From Platycnemis pennipes (lineage: Eukaryota; Arthropoda; Insecta; Odonata; Platycnemididae), in contig OW121852.1 of assembly GCA_933228895.1 (NCBI GenBank), positions 129,265,544-129,329,543 of the forward strand: 64,000 nucleotides of DNA, read 5' to 3'. The notes beneath the pieces were generated by a model that saw only the letters and a list, made by a program, of their open reading frames with translations, was not told the DNA's origin and made no database searches. The translations under genes were made by a program, and so were the position numbers. Shown in pieces: positions 44,470 through 55,010 of the stretch (its first letter is position 1; every line of letters starts with the position of its first letter).

Positions 44470-47035
44470 CACAACTTCAATTAATATTGAAGTTGTGAGT
44501 ATTTAATTGTGAAGTGTCGAAGTGTTGTGTGAATTGTGAAGTGTTGTGAGTGAGTATTGAATTGTGTAAGTGAAAACAAAGAAAGAAACAAAAATTTTGG
44601 TTGATAGGAATTTTATGTTTTTTTTGACAAAAATGTTCATTTAATGGTAGTGCTGGGAACCCTTTCTTTAACAAGTTTTTTTTCGATGTGAAGAATGGAT
44701 GGATTTGAAAATCTTGATTGGCCGGTTGTAGACCGAACCCACGACTTGATTCTTCGCATGACTGAAAAACTTCTTTCACATCCACCCTGACGGGCAGGCC
44801 GATTGCTACTTGGAGAAGTCTGTAAACATTCGGCATGATATCTTCATTTATTTCTGCTCTGACATTTTTAAGTTTGACCTCTAGTTCCTTGTTTTTTAAT
44901 ATATTTCTCAATACTGTTGCCTCGGCATTTAAGGAATGGGTATCAAGATTCAAAATTTCATTGTAATGGGGGCGTTTACTCGGAACCGAAATCGCAATTT
45001 TGTCCACGAAATTGTTAGATGGAAATGAAAAAATAAATTTGGTGAAAAAATTAATCTTCTAACCATAACCATTCACTCATAAATCAAAAATTAATATAAG
45101 CAAAAGGTGACGCCCACCGAAAAAGCTACTGTGATAACATTGACGTCATTTTCCTCCCGTCGCTGACTGCTTTCAGGGGAGGGGGAGGGAGTGGAGGGGG
45201 ATTCTCGGAAGGTCTGCTCGCACAGATGCTTTCGTAACTGCTCCGATTGGCAGTCAGCTGTGTCCCCCCCTTTGCGATAAGGCAACGTAGCTTCGCGGGC
45301 TCAGTTGTGATTGGACGAAGTCGATATACGTCAGAGGTTGCACCACACCCACTTTTCCGAAAGGGTTAAAAACACCAGTTTTTCGCCGCCTTTAACTCGA
45401 GAAATAATTGACGAATCAAAAAACGGAAAAATAGTGTCTTTTTATTTTACAAACTCTATCATATTCGGCAATAAAAAAGTATGGTAAACGACCCCATTGT
45501 TAATGAAATCTTCAGCTTCAGTCAAGTTCAACTGTGTAATGGCGTGGTAATGGCATCCGCTGCCTTTGCCAGGGGAACGGACTCAAACCTGTGCTGAAAA
45601 TGTGAAATAACGTTATCCAAAACCCTGTTGTACAGATTGATTTTCCAGTTATCTCCAGTGTTGGGGTTGGTGTCAGATGGTAGGTCGGTCAGCTGGCTTT
45701 TTCCTACGGTAGTTTCAACATAGTAAACGCTCATTTTTGCGGGCGGCTGCCGCCTTCTTTTCTTTGAGACAGACACAGGCTCTAGCAAAATGTCGTTGCT
45801 GTTCGCAAATTCTACTATCTCGGCCCATAAACCATCAAAATTATTTCTGCTCTCTGCGAAAGTAGTTTTAATGCTGGCAATAACTGAACTTGCTCTCCCG
45901 AGCGTCGCATCTGGGCCTTGTAAATACTCAGCACGTTGGTCACCGATAAAACTGAATGTATTACGAAAAGATTAACAACGAATTCATGTTGTGCTATAGA
46001 TCTCAACAAACCGATGGCCTCCACTATACCCCCATCTCGTGCAGCGTTGATTTCCTCCTCAAGGGCTTCTTTGATTGCGTTGAAGTTATTTATTACAACG
46101 TTACAATATGTGTAACGGCCGCACCATCTTGTACTACTTAAGCTCCCCATTTATTTCCCACCCTTAATGCCTAGCTTCTTTTGAATCTCTGCTAAGATGG
46201 CATGATTACCAGGTTGTGAATAGTGCATATGGAGGGCTTCAAGAGTATTGAAGAAAATGTAAGCTGACTGGACATCAGACAGCAGCCAAATTTACTTTGT
46301 GAGCTAAGCAGTGGATATAAATTGCCTGTGGGTGTAACTCTTTCATTTTCACCTGGAGACCTGAGTTATTGCCTGACATTACGCTGGCACCATCGTATGA
46401 TTGTCCAATCATTGGTATATCGTCCAAGCTGTATTTAGTTAAAAAATCTTGAATCATTTGGCTTAGCGACTCGGAATCTCTTGCTGTGGAACAATTTAAG
46501 AAACCCAGAAACCTTTTGATGGGCTCCAATCCTCTTACGTATGTACCTCAAAACTACTGACAACTGTTCTTCTTTGTAACATTTGGCTTCATCAACCATC
46601 AATGAATAAAACCCACACTCCCGCACTTCCTTTACAATTTCTTGAAGAGTTAGACCGGCTGAAACTTCTATTATTTCGTTCAGAAACGTTGGCCTGCAGT
46701 AGTTGAGTCACTGCTCAAAATGTTTTGCAAAAAAGTCATCATACTTCGCAAAAAGCTTACACAATTCAACAAAGTTTCCCCTATTCCGAGATTCAGAGCT
46801 CTCATCATGTTCTCTCAGTGGCATGCCTTGACAACTGAGATACGAAATGATGTCAGGTACTTCTGTCAAGTAACGTTTTTTTCTCTTCAATCTCTTCTTT
46901 ACGACTCTCTCGTGTACAGTACCAGACGCATTAGCCATTTGGTACCCCAGATACTTTTGATGACAATCCGAATGAGATCCTGATTTTTCGTGTTTTTCGA
47001 TCGTATCTTTTAATTTTTCCATTTGCAAAACCCCG
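44470..47035 (-). pseudogene. hAT transposase, DUF4371 / hAT dimerisation domains, broken
   Basis: From the N-terminus: end of a TTF-type zinc finger (TIEKHEKSGSHSDCHQKY), the DUF4371 start NFVELCKLFAKYD, LMVDEAKCYKEEQLSVVLRY, GQSYDGASVMSGNNSGLQVK, YIHCLAHKVNLA, SSTRWCGRY and the region AMSVYYVETTVGK-like to 45528. The MITE (44968-45495) follows, then NVYRLLQVAIGLPV. The hAT signature CERSFSVMRRIKSWVRST is present near 44.7 kb but in a shifted frame. Multiple stops and shifts. Proteins of this type are commonly annotated zinc finger MYM-type 1-like. Inactive. Confidence 0.88.
44968..45495 (+). mobile_element. Complete MITE of the GGGGGCGTTTAC family
   Basis: The left tip GGGGGCGTTTACTC pairs with the right tip GTAAACGACCCC. 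Flanks ATTGTAAT (44960-44967) and ATTGTTAAT (45496-45504) look like an 8-9 bp target duplication with one indel. It interrupts the hAT transposase frame between KSQLTDLPSD-containing sequence and IAISVPSKRPHYNE. The left 300 bp match 1724-2020, where a THAP gene follows, which suggests a deletion derivative of a THAP-encoding (P-like) element. Confidence 0.8.
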
Positions 47036-47481
47036 TTTAAATGACCCTAGGCCCCCCCCCCCCCCTAGAGTTCTGGGGGGGTCCCCCAGAAGGGAATTTT
47101 TAACCTTCTTCTTAACCTTCTTTACTAACTTGCGTTCACACGAGCCACAAATTCAGGTAACCTGCGCCAAACCTAGTAACTCAATGCTGGTAAAATCAGT
47201 TTACCAGTGTTTCTCCAAGCTGTGTTCATAGGACGAACTTGATACTCAAGTTACTAGCATATAGGCGCGGGTTACTGGCTTTCTAACCTAGTAGTGTGAA
47301 TGGGGCCAAAGGGACCGCACCGCCGTGCTATGGCTCCGCCGCAGACGAGCGGTTGCCAGCGCTGTGTGAAGCGTGGCCACCACAATTTCGATTCGTCAAA
47401 AATTTCTGGGGGGGGCCACGAGCCTTCTGGGGGGGGCCGGGCCCCCCCAGGGACCCCCCTAGCTACGCCCATGTGAAAAGT

Positions 47482-47715
47482 ACCGGCGATAATGAACAGC
47501 CCTGCCTAACTCCCCTCCCTATTGTGGCCCAATCCGATTCTCCATCGGCTACTCTCACCTGCGTCTTCTGCGCCATGCATAAATTCCGGATCGGTCTCCT
47601 GTCTCTCCAGTCTACTCCTATGTACCTCAATATTTCCATTAACTCGTCCCACCCCACTCTTTCGAACGCCTTTTCGAAATCAACAAAGCCCGCGAATACA
47701 TCCTGATCGCTAGCG
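47482..47715 (-). pseudogene. LINE family 2 copy, 5' part (other side of the hAT)
   Basis: The minus strand reads DQDVFAGFVDFEKAFERVGW, IGVDWRDRRPIRNLCMAQ, RVADGESDWATIGRGVRQGC and SPVLF, breaking exactly at the TGAAAAGT duplication. Together with 43705-44147 it forms one truncated LINE in opposite orientation to the copy at 41880-43640. Confidence 0.85.
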
Positions 47716-48156
47716 AAACATGACGCCATAAGAATAAAATCTGTAGAAGAGTACGAATTGTTCTCTCTTCATTTTGCAGCTATGAAATATTTTCGTCACT
47801 GCCAATACCCAAAAATGCTACTGTTCATTTAGTCCAAACAATGGTGGTCGATTTGTAGCAACTGATCAAGGCGAACTTTGATAAGCAGTTCCTGATAATC
47901 CGTTCTCAACAATTAATTTTATTATTAAAGTTTAACATTATAAAATTTACAAAAATAATATAAAACTCATATCCTGGTGAAATAGCTACATGGAAGCCGA
48001 AAACCGCATATTCCCTTCCCGTTTTCCCACCGTTCCCTAGCTTGTCGTGTATTCTTTCTAAAAATCGGGACTTTCTTAAAACCCCGCGGGACGCGGGATA
48101 AATTGTTAAAAATCGGGACTGTCCCGCTAAAAGCGGGACGTATGGTCACCTTAGTA

Positions 48157-48222
48157 TAGAGGCACTGTATTGGTACCCAATACCGTATTGGTACCTGTAC
48201 TGTACCCAATACAGTGCCTCTA
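48157..48222. repeat. Palindromic module TAGAGGCACTGTATTGG
   Basis: TAGAGGCACTGTATTGG and its mirror CCAATACAGTGCCTCTA frame a 30-bp centre with further TACCCAATAC / GTATTGGTAC symmetry. The same module occurs at 61944-61991. It is next to the GTATAGAG target duplication, so the outer element inserted at its edge. Confidence 0.65.
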
Positions 48223-48293
48223 CTCGGTGGTTACGCTCTACTTCGGTAAAATATATGACGTCACGGAAATTGTCACGTGATTCGCTCCCTCCA

Positions 48294-51155
48294 AGCTCCA
48301 GGCCATGGAACTCCAACTCAACGTTATAATTATTTACCCGGGGGTACTGTTTACCAACTACACTTATAGATGGTGCTGGTGGCGTTACTACAGAAGGCCC
48401 GCTAAATTTGAATTCAACGCGTCGTCGCATTATATATTTCGCCATATTCTTTACTCTTTTATCGGTTTAAATTTAGAGATATGGAACTTACTCCAAATAC
48501 GCAGGGTCAACATTCATCTTCAATCTGCAATAGAAGGGGACTTGGGCGTCACAGATAATAAAAACAATTGTTCCAGGCATGGAAATTGATGACCTTTATT
48601 GATAAAAAAAATGTTACACATCCATTGCCATAACCTAAATGAATGTTGCATATTTTAGGACAATAAATAATGGCACATTAAACATTTCTACAAATATAAA
48701 GTAATTATTAATATAAAAGAGGATTCTTACATTGAAGAACCTTGGAAGAAAGAAGGAAATAATGACAAAAGCTGCCAATCTCATTCGAGATTTAGAATGC
48801 CACTTTCTGGAGGCCAATCATCACCAGGAATGAGAGTGGAGACTGGATTCTTACTGGAGTTTGTTTTTCATTTCCTAAGCGCAATTGTTTTGTGTTGATC
48901 GTTAGGCTGGCTGATATTATTTGGTCAAAAAACTATTGTAATACGACTAATAATGTGCTACAACGTTAACAGTCACACTGGGAGAGAGGACTTAATAATA
49001 ATCAGATTCTCATTAAATCTTCAAATTACGACGAGTTAGTGGAGAACCACTAAACTAACACCATCACCTAACTTAAGCATACTTTCATAAAAATACTTGG
49101 AAACTGTGATGAAATGAAGTGTGCAACCCAATAAATCTATGGATAGTCATAACGTCTGCATAACAAATATCAATATCGACTACAACCATGAAAGAAGCCT
49201 GAATGAATGAGGAAGAGTGAATACCCAAATGTGAGTGCCCACACTTACGAGCTGGTTGGCCATACAGTCTCCGTACATTAAGGTTAAGTTCATCTAGGGA
49301 GCTATAAGGGTGTTTTTTTTTAGTATTTACAACGACAATTAGTTTAGATACAGGAAGGAAATCTATTGCAGACACTTCAATTAGAGTATATCCTATTCAA
49401 AGTTCCTGACAGATCAACACATACCGCAAGGCTGCACAATACAGCGTATTCTCATCTAAGTAACTACCAAAAGGACCAAAAAGAAGACAAGAAGCTACTT
49501 CGTGATGAGATTCCCATCGTCATCAGTGCGTGCTAGAGTGCGATAGGCAATACTAACGATAGCAACAATTGTCTTAAGTGTTGAAATTCGACGTAAAGCC
49601 TCTAAATGTGTAATTCTGCGCTGTCAGCAGCTGTTAATCCAGAAATTTAGTATATTTGAATTCCACGAACGGACACTTGGTAAGGCATTAAAGTTTATCG
49701 ATGAATTTGTCTCATCATACAGGTTGTGTTCCTATATGTTAGTATTGTGTTGGCATTAAATATTTTCAAGCCATTTCTACCATCGGAATTTGGTCACGCA
49801 TATGCTTTTTCGTGCTGCTTGGTGGCGTAAATATCAGTGAGTAACCCTCGAGTGCCTTAAGACAATTGTTACTATCGTTAGTATTGCCTATCGCACTTGA
49901 GCACGCACTGATGACAATGGGAATCTCTTTACGAAGTAGCTTCTTGTGTTGTTTTTGGTCCATTTGGTAGTTACTTAGATGAGAATACGCTGTATTGTGC
50001 AGCCCTGCTGAATGTGTTGATCTGTCAAGAACTTTAAATTTGGATATACTCTAATGGAAGTGTCTGCAATAGATTTCCTTCCTGTATCTAAACTAATTGT
50101 CTGTGTAAATACTAAAAAACACCCTTGTAGCTCCATAGATGAACTTAACCTTAATGTACGGAGACTGTATGGCCAACCAGCTCGTAAGTGTGGGCACTCA
50201 CATTTGGGTATTCACTCTTCCTCATTCATTCAGGCTTCTTTCATGATTGTAGTTGATATTGATATTTGTTATGCAGACGTTATAACTATCCATATATTTA
50301 TTGGGTTGCATACTTCATTTCATCACAGTTTCCAAGTGTTTTTATGAAAGTATGCTTAAGTTAGGTGAAGGTGTTAGTTTAGTGGTTCTCCACGAACTGG
50401 TCGTAATTTGAAGATTTAATGAGAATCTGATTATTTTTAAGTCCTCTCTCCCAGTGTGACTGTTAACGTGGTAGCACATTATTAGTCGTATTACAATTAG
50501 TTGTATTACAATAGTTTTTTGACAAATAATATCAGCCAGCCTAACGATCAACACAAAACAATTGCGCTTCGGAAATGAAATATAAGCCTCCAGTAAGAAT
50601 CCATTCTCATTCCCGGTGATGATTGGCCTCCAGAAAGTGGCATTCTAAATCTCGCATGAGATTGGCAGCTTTTGTCATTATTTCCTTCTTTCTTCCAAGG
50701 TTCTTCAATGTAAGAATCCTCTTTTATATTAATAATTACTTTATATTTGTAGAAATGTTTAATGTGCCATTATTTATTGTCCTAAAATATGCAACATTCA
50801 TTTAGGTTATGGCAATGGATGTGTAACATTTTTTTAATTAGTAAAGGTCATCAATTTCCATGCCTGGAACAATTGTTTTTATTATCTGTGACGCCCAAGT
50901 CCCCTTCTATTGCAGATTGAAGATGAATGTTGACCCTGCGTATTTGAAGTAAGTTCTATATCTCTAAATTTAAACCAGAAAAACGATAAAAGAGTAAAGA
51001 ATATGGTGAAATATATAATGCGACGACGCGTTGAATTCAAATTTAGCGGGCCTTCTGTAGTAACGCCACCAGTACCATCTCTAAGTGTAGTAGGTAAACA
51101 GTACCCCCGGGTTAAGAATTATTATAACGTTGAGTCGGCCTTCCATGCTCCAGAC
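48294..51155. repeat. 2.9-kb near-perfect palindrome (arms about 1.3 kb)
   Basis: Sequence from about 48294 to 49578 returns as its reverse complement from about 49856 to 51155, around a 278-bp spacer. Evidence: a 60-codon frame (48635-48817 minus) is identical to 50623-50805 plus. A 96-97-codon frame (49085-49375 minus / 50054-50347 plus) is nearly identical. The innermost match is CTTAAGACAATTGTT, and the outermost is around CCCGGGGGTACTGTTTACC. The encoded frames have no recognised domain and may be by-products. Arm similarity looks above 90%, so it is recent or maintained by gene conversion, or an assembly join. Confidence 0.9.
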
Positions 51156-51389
51156 CCTCCAGACACCAGAAAAAACGTGGGTCAGCTCCTAGATCAGTAA
51201 TATGACCATATTCACAGTCGTTGGGTCAGCTAGAGCGCGTTCATTTCGTGGCGGAAATTCAAGTGATACAAGTTGACTATGGCTAACACCAGCGAGTTGC
51301 AGCTATGTGATCAGGCCTTTTAACATCATTACCCTTGTTAAAATTCCCTTTCCTGCTTGGTCCAGTGCTCAGAATGGTATAAATGCTTA

Positions 51390-51850
51390 TGCAAAAATAA
51401 TAATAGTATTTATTGTTCCGTTGGTCAAGAAAATTTGACATAGAACATGGTCATGAAAACATATAAAAATACAGAATATATTTTACACAATACAAACATT
51501 TATAATACAAACTCTAATTTACAGGTTCATTACATTATAGTCGGTCAGAAAATTTCCGTTTACACTGTAGTAACCTTTGTTGAGCAACATTTTCTTCAAT
51601 TGACATTTGAATGTATGAGGAGATTTTATTAAATTAATTGTTTGGGGCAATTTATTGTACACAAGGGATGCGGTCCATGTTGGGCAGCAGTCAGATTATA
51701 ACTATGAAGGAGAATATGGTTCTTGGAACGAGTAGAGTGCTGATGAATGGTTGAACTCTAGAAATGGCAAGATTACAATGCATTTTTTGCTATTATAATT
51801 TCACATTTTTCCCTCGTTGGGGGATATTATTCAAAAAATTCCCCATTCAT
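51390..51850 (-). pseudogene. C-terminal fragment of a CR1/jockey-like LINE
   Basis: The minus strand reads YNKLPQTINLIKSPHTFKCQ, then LKKMLLNKGYYSVNGNFL and a stop at 51519. This is the same motif series as the LINE at 19367-19777 (KLYNQLPAYIK ... KCSYSVKEYL) but a different copy. The 3' UTR runs to about 51395 and ends in an AATAATA tail. Confidence 0.65.
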
Positions 51851-52019
51851 ACGCCCCCAGTAATTCAAGCATCAAAAATACCCTAGTGAGATTATAGTAG
51901 ATACACCATTCAAAAAAAGAGCATCAAACTTTTTTTCATTCTAGGTCATATATTTTTCAATAATACAGTACTAATCTCAGAGTAAGGATAATGTGAATTT
52001 AAAAATAATCTTCAAATGA

Positions 52020-52510
52020 ATAGTGGCAGTTCCATACATAAAACGGATTATTAATTCCCATTTTACAAAAGGAAATAGAAGCACACAGCAATTACCATAA
52101 ACATGAGTGCTCCCAACACTCTACATGTGAACAATGGCAGTTTCATAAATATATCAGTATATAAATTGAAGCTTTAGAAAGGAAATTATAAGCACACTGC
52201 AATTACTATAAACATGATTGCCCCCAACATTCAACACAAGATCACTATCAGTTTTATAAACACAATATTACATGAATTGCAACTGTACAAATGAAATTAT
52301 ATGCACAGCAATCCCTATTATTATGAGTGCCTTCAACATTCACCACAAGATCAATGGCAGTTTCATATTTACAAGATTATATAAATAGCAACTTGAGAAA
52401 ATAAATTTTAAGCACACAGGAAAAGCTATCAACTGGTGTGCCCCCAACACAACATCAATGGCAGTTTCATAAATACAACAGTACATGAATTGTAACTGTA
52501 CAAAAGTGTA
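52020..52510. repeat. Tandem array, unit about 115 bp, four to five copies
   Basis: Recurring words in order: AAGCACACAGCAATTACC, ATGAGTGCCCCCAACA(TTC), CAAGATCAATGGCAGTTTCA, TACATGAATTG, AACTGTACAAA. Units begin near 52090, 52193, 52303 and 52410. Copies differ by substitutions and small indels. No coding role is visible. Confidence 0.75.
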
Positions 52511-52513
52511 CAA

Positions 52514-52591
52514 ACTGTGCATTATTGTGGCAATAGCTGCAATTATAACTCCTCTATCTTCCTCGTTCATCGCCAGTAATTCCGCGGCCAT
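52514..52591 (-). other. Exon-like ORF start, MAAELLAMNEEDRG
   Basis: On the minus strand an ATG is followed by MAAELLAMNEEDRGVIIAA, then the frame runs into the 115-bp array. The short acidic start resembles the beginning of some PIF/Harbinger-derived (HARBI1-like) proteins, but no catalytic part is present. Truncated upstream by the hAT-like insertion at 52614. Confidence 0.25.
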
Positions 52592-52613
52592 GACACTTCG
52601 CTAGCTTCGCTAG

Positions 52614-54262
52614 TAGTGATGGGCGAAAAGTAACTATTCGTTACTTTTGTATCCGTTACTACCTCGAAACCGAACTAACGATTACTCAACTTGAGAAAAA
52701 CCGAGTACGAGTACTCGTTTGAATACCTACTCCAGAGTCCTCTGGACGGCATTCTCACCACTACTCCCTAACCACTTCATAGTTATTATGTAGCATGTCA
52801 GAGGACTCTGCCTACCTAAGCTCTTCCTCCATGCCTACTTGTGGTAGGAATTCGGTACCCTTGTCCCGAAAGTAACCTAGGTCAGTTTCGGTACACCCAT
52901 ATATGGGTGTACCGAAAAGGAATCGAAGTGAGTTTCGGTACATCCATATATGGGTGTACCGAAAAGGAATCGAAGTGTTTCGGTACACCCATATATGGGT
53001 GTACCGAAAAGTACTCGAAGTGAGTTTCGGTACATCCATATATGGGTGTACCGAAAAGGAATCGAAGTGAGTATTCGGTACACCCATATATGGGTGTACC
53101 GAAAAGGACTCGAAGTGAGTTTCGGTACATCCATATATGGGTGTACCGAAAAGGAATCGAAGTGAGTATTCGGTACACCCATATATGGGTGTACCGAAAA
53201 GTACTCGAAGTGAGTTTCGGTACACCCATATATAGGTGTACCGAAAAGGAATCGATGTCAGCTTAGGTGAACCCATATCTTGTGCACCGAAAAGTAATTT
53301 AGGCGATGATTGATGTAATGATTGATATAATGATAGACATTTGATTAGACAGAAAAAGGTTTGGATGGTATTACATTTAGGGATGTCTTTGAAAAATATT
53401 GTTACGCCGGTAATTCTGGTATTGCTATCATGCGTTCGTACGGCTGAGGGATAATTTTAATTTTCAATTTGTTTTACATGTCATCAAGTTTTCGAGGATT
53501 TTTTCCTTTTTGCCTTACATGTGATGGGGTAAATGTTGATAGTGAGTGGGTGCATATTTAACCAGTGAAATAATTTGTCATGTTCCTGAAATTAATAACG
53601 TGATAGATTTTTCATAAATAAGTCCAAACAATGCTAGCTATACTTTCGTCGCGTCTTGATAATGATGATAAGACAACAGTATTCCAATTTGGTCAAAACG
53701 ATCCAAACTGGTAATACTCCGGAAACGATTATCACCGTCTTCCCATGACAGCGTCAATAATTTATAAAAATGGGTTTATGCTTTTTGTTATCTACAGAAC
53801 ATATTCTGCAAAACTGGGGTCTAAAATGTTGAAGAACCAAGCAGTTCGTCTACTCATTCCAGTCAGCTTGTTTCCTGGAGAAATTTTTTGAATTCTCAGT
53901 TTCCAGCTTGACAATGAAGTTACAAGACACAGGTCGACGTCTTAACAAAACTAATATTTATTTATATCAACGCATGCGTACATATTTTTCTCTCTGGCTA
54001 ATATTTTTCTTATTTTTAGGTTTGGTCTATCGTATTGTTTTTCCACGCAAATCGTTACTCATTTGTCTTAATACGAGGTAATGCTAGTTCAATATAGTCC
54101 CGCCTGGCGCTGGATTCGGACCTACTCCTGAAAGTAGGCAACCAAGGTGAAGAAAACAAATGAGAAACGAATACCGAGTAACTACTCGAAAGGAACGAGT
54201 ACATAACGAGAAAGGAACGAGTACTACCGATTATCGAAAAGTACCGATAAAGCCCATCACTA
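52614..54262. mobile_element. hAT-like element carrying a palindromic minisatellite
   Basis: The left tip TAGTGATGGGC and right tip GCCCATCACTA are inverted and flanked by TTCGCTAG (52606-52613) and TTCGCTAC (54263-54270), an 8-bp duplication with one change. Subterminal regions share ACTCGTTCC/GAACGAGTAC-like words. There is no transposase frame, so it is a non-autonomous element of 1.65 kb. TAGTGATGGGC tips are typical of arthropod hAT MITEs. Confidence 0.8.
52886..53250. repeat. Minisatellite of 47-bp units, each with a 28-bp palindrome
   Basis: About eight units. Each carries CGGTACACCCATATATGGGT GTACCG (palindrome, 26-28 bp) joined by AAAAGGAATCGAAGTGAGTTT. Minor variants (CATCC for CACCC, GTACTC for GGAATC) alternate in a regular order, suggesting duplication of pairs of units. 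All long ORFs here are artefacts of the repeat. Confidence 0.92.
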
Positions 54263-54269
54263 TTCGCTA

Positions 54270-54480
54270 CGAAAGCTCCAGAACCGGTCCACTTTCTAAA
54301 AGCTAGGAACTGGCATAGCCAAGTGGACCACCGTTCCGTAGCGTTCAGAGCAGTTTCTTTCCACTCCCGTATAAGGCGCTTTCCTAAGTTTTAGTCCCAA
54401 ACACCGTTCGAAGGTTGCGCCCCCGTCGCCATAACCGCGCCGGGGCGCGCAGTTCAAATACTAATATTTTTAAATTTTCT
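54270..54480. other. GC-rich segment with inverted motifs shared with the Rab 5' flank
   Basis: Contains CCAAGTGGACCACCGTTCCG and GTAGCGTTCAGAGC, inverted relatives of words at 40890-40960. It is followed by a CpG-rich stretch (GTTGCGCCCCCGTCGCC, GCGCCGGGGCGCGC). It could be a PIF/Harbinger-like terminus or a promoter. No gene is assigned. Confidence 0.3.
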
Positions 54481-55010
54481 TTTATTTATTATTCTTTTCT
54501 TAAAATTTAATACTTATTACGTGCACGCGATGGTAAAAATCCTCGGATGCGCTTCCATGTTGTCCATCCTCTTCATTTGATGATCGTTTCCTTACCCATA
54601 TCAGGAAATTCCTTGAAGTCACAGTGACATTACACAAACGTCATCTGAAGAATTCCCATAATACTGCATGAAACCGACACGACGAAATAAGATCACATAC
54701 GCGAAGACACAAAAAACAGGCACTTCAACATGATCATTGGAATCAAGGGTAGCAAATAAAAAAACTGATTTCAAAGACTCATTTAATTACTTATACTGTT
54801 ACACACTTCAGCTTAATAACAAAATCAATGAATGGATTATGAAGTCAACCAACAGTTTTCATACTTCAACAATTTACATTTAAGAAATTGATACAGCCAT
54901 TTGAATGTCAATACTCCTCATCAGCTCTTCAAAAAGCATTCCTGCAAAACAATCAATAGAAAGAAAAATGTCAGTATCACTTCATAGTATTTTACGTTCA
55001 AGTACCAATT

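Larger units (their letters stand above)
44156..47473 (-). mobile_element. hAT transposon (ZMYM1/DUF4371 type) with perfect 8-bp TSD
   Basis: The inverted tips CATGGGCGTAGC and GCTACGCCCATG are flanked by identical TGAAAAGT at 44148-44155 and 47474-47481. Excision of 3318 bp plus one copy of the duplication rejoins the LINE reading frame on both sides (SPVLF then the IYSE block), so the target is known. The internal transposase is on the minus strand, and a 528-bp MITE is inserted in it. C-rich tracts (about 47050 and 47410-47450) lie near its 5' end. Confidence 0.92.
40969..48153. mobile_element. Outer hAT-like element of a nested stack
   Basis: The left tip TAAGGTGACCA and right tip TGGTCACCTTA are inverted, and each is flanked by the identical 8-mer GTATAGAG (40961-40968 and 48154-48161), the hAT-type duplication length. 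A second related right tip (GTATGGTCACCTTA) occurs at 41607 but lacks a matching flank. Inside are two LINE copies, a 3.3-kb hAT and a MITE. The element's own sequence, after removing them, is AT-rich and without a clear transposase, so it was probably non-autonomous. It sits within 150 bp of the Rab start codon. Confidence 0.75.

Noticed and set aside
52886..53250. CRISPR-like repeat-spacer pattern
   Set aside because: The linkers between palindromes are nearly identical rather than unique spacers, the genome is eukaryotic, and the array lies inside a hAT-like element.
52812..53276. ORFs of up to 154 codons with repeated VHPYMGVPK / FGTPIYGCTE units, on both strands
   Set aside because: They are translations of the 47-bp palindromic minisatellite. 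Open frames in all orientations follow from a repeat whose units lack stops.
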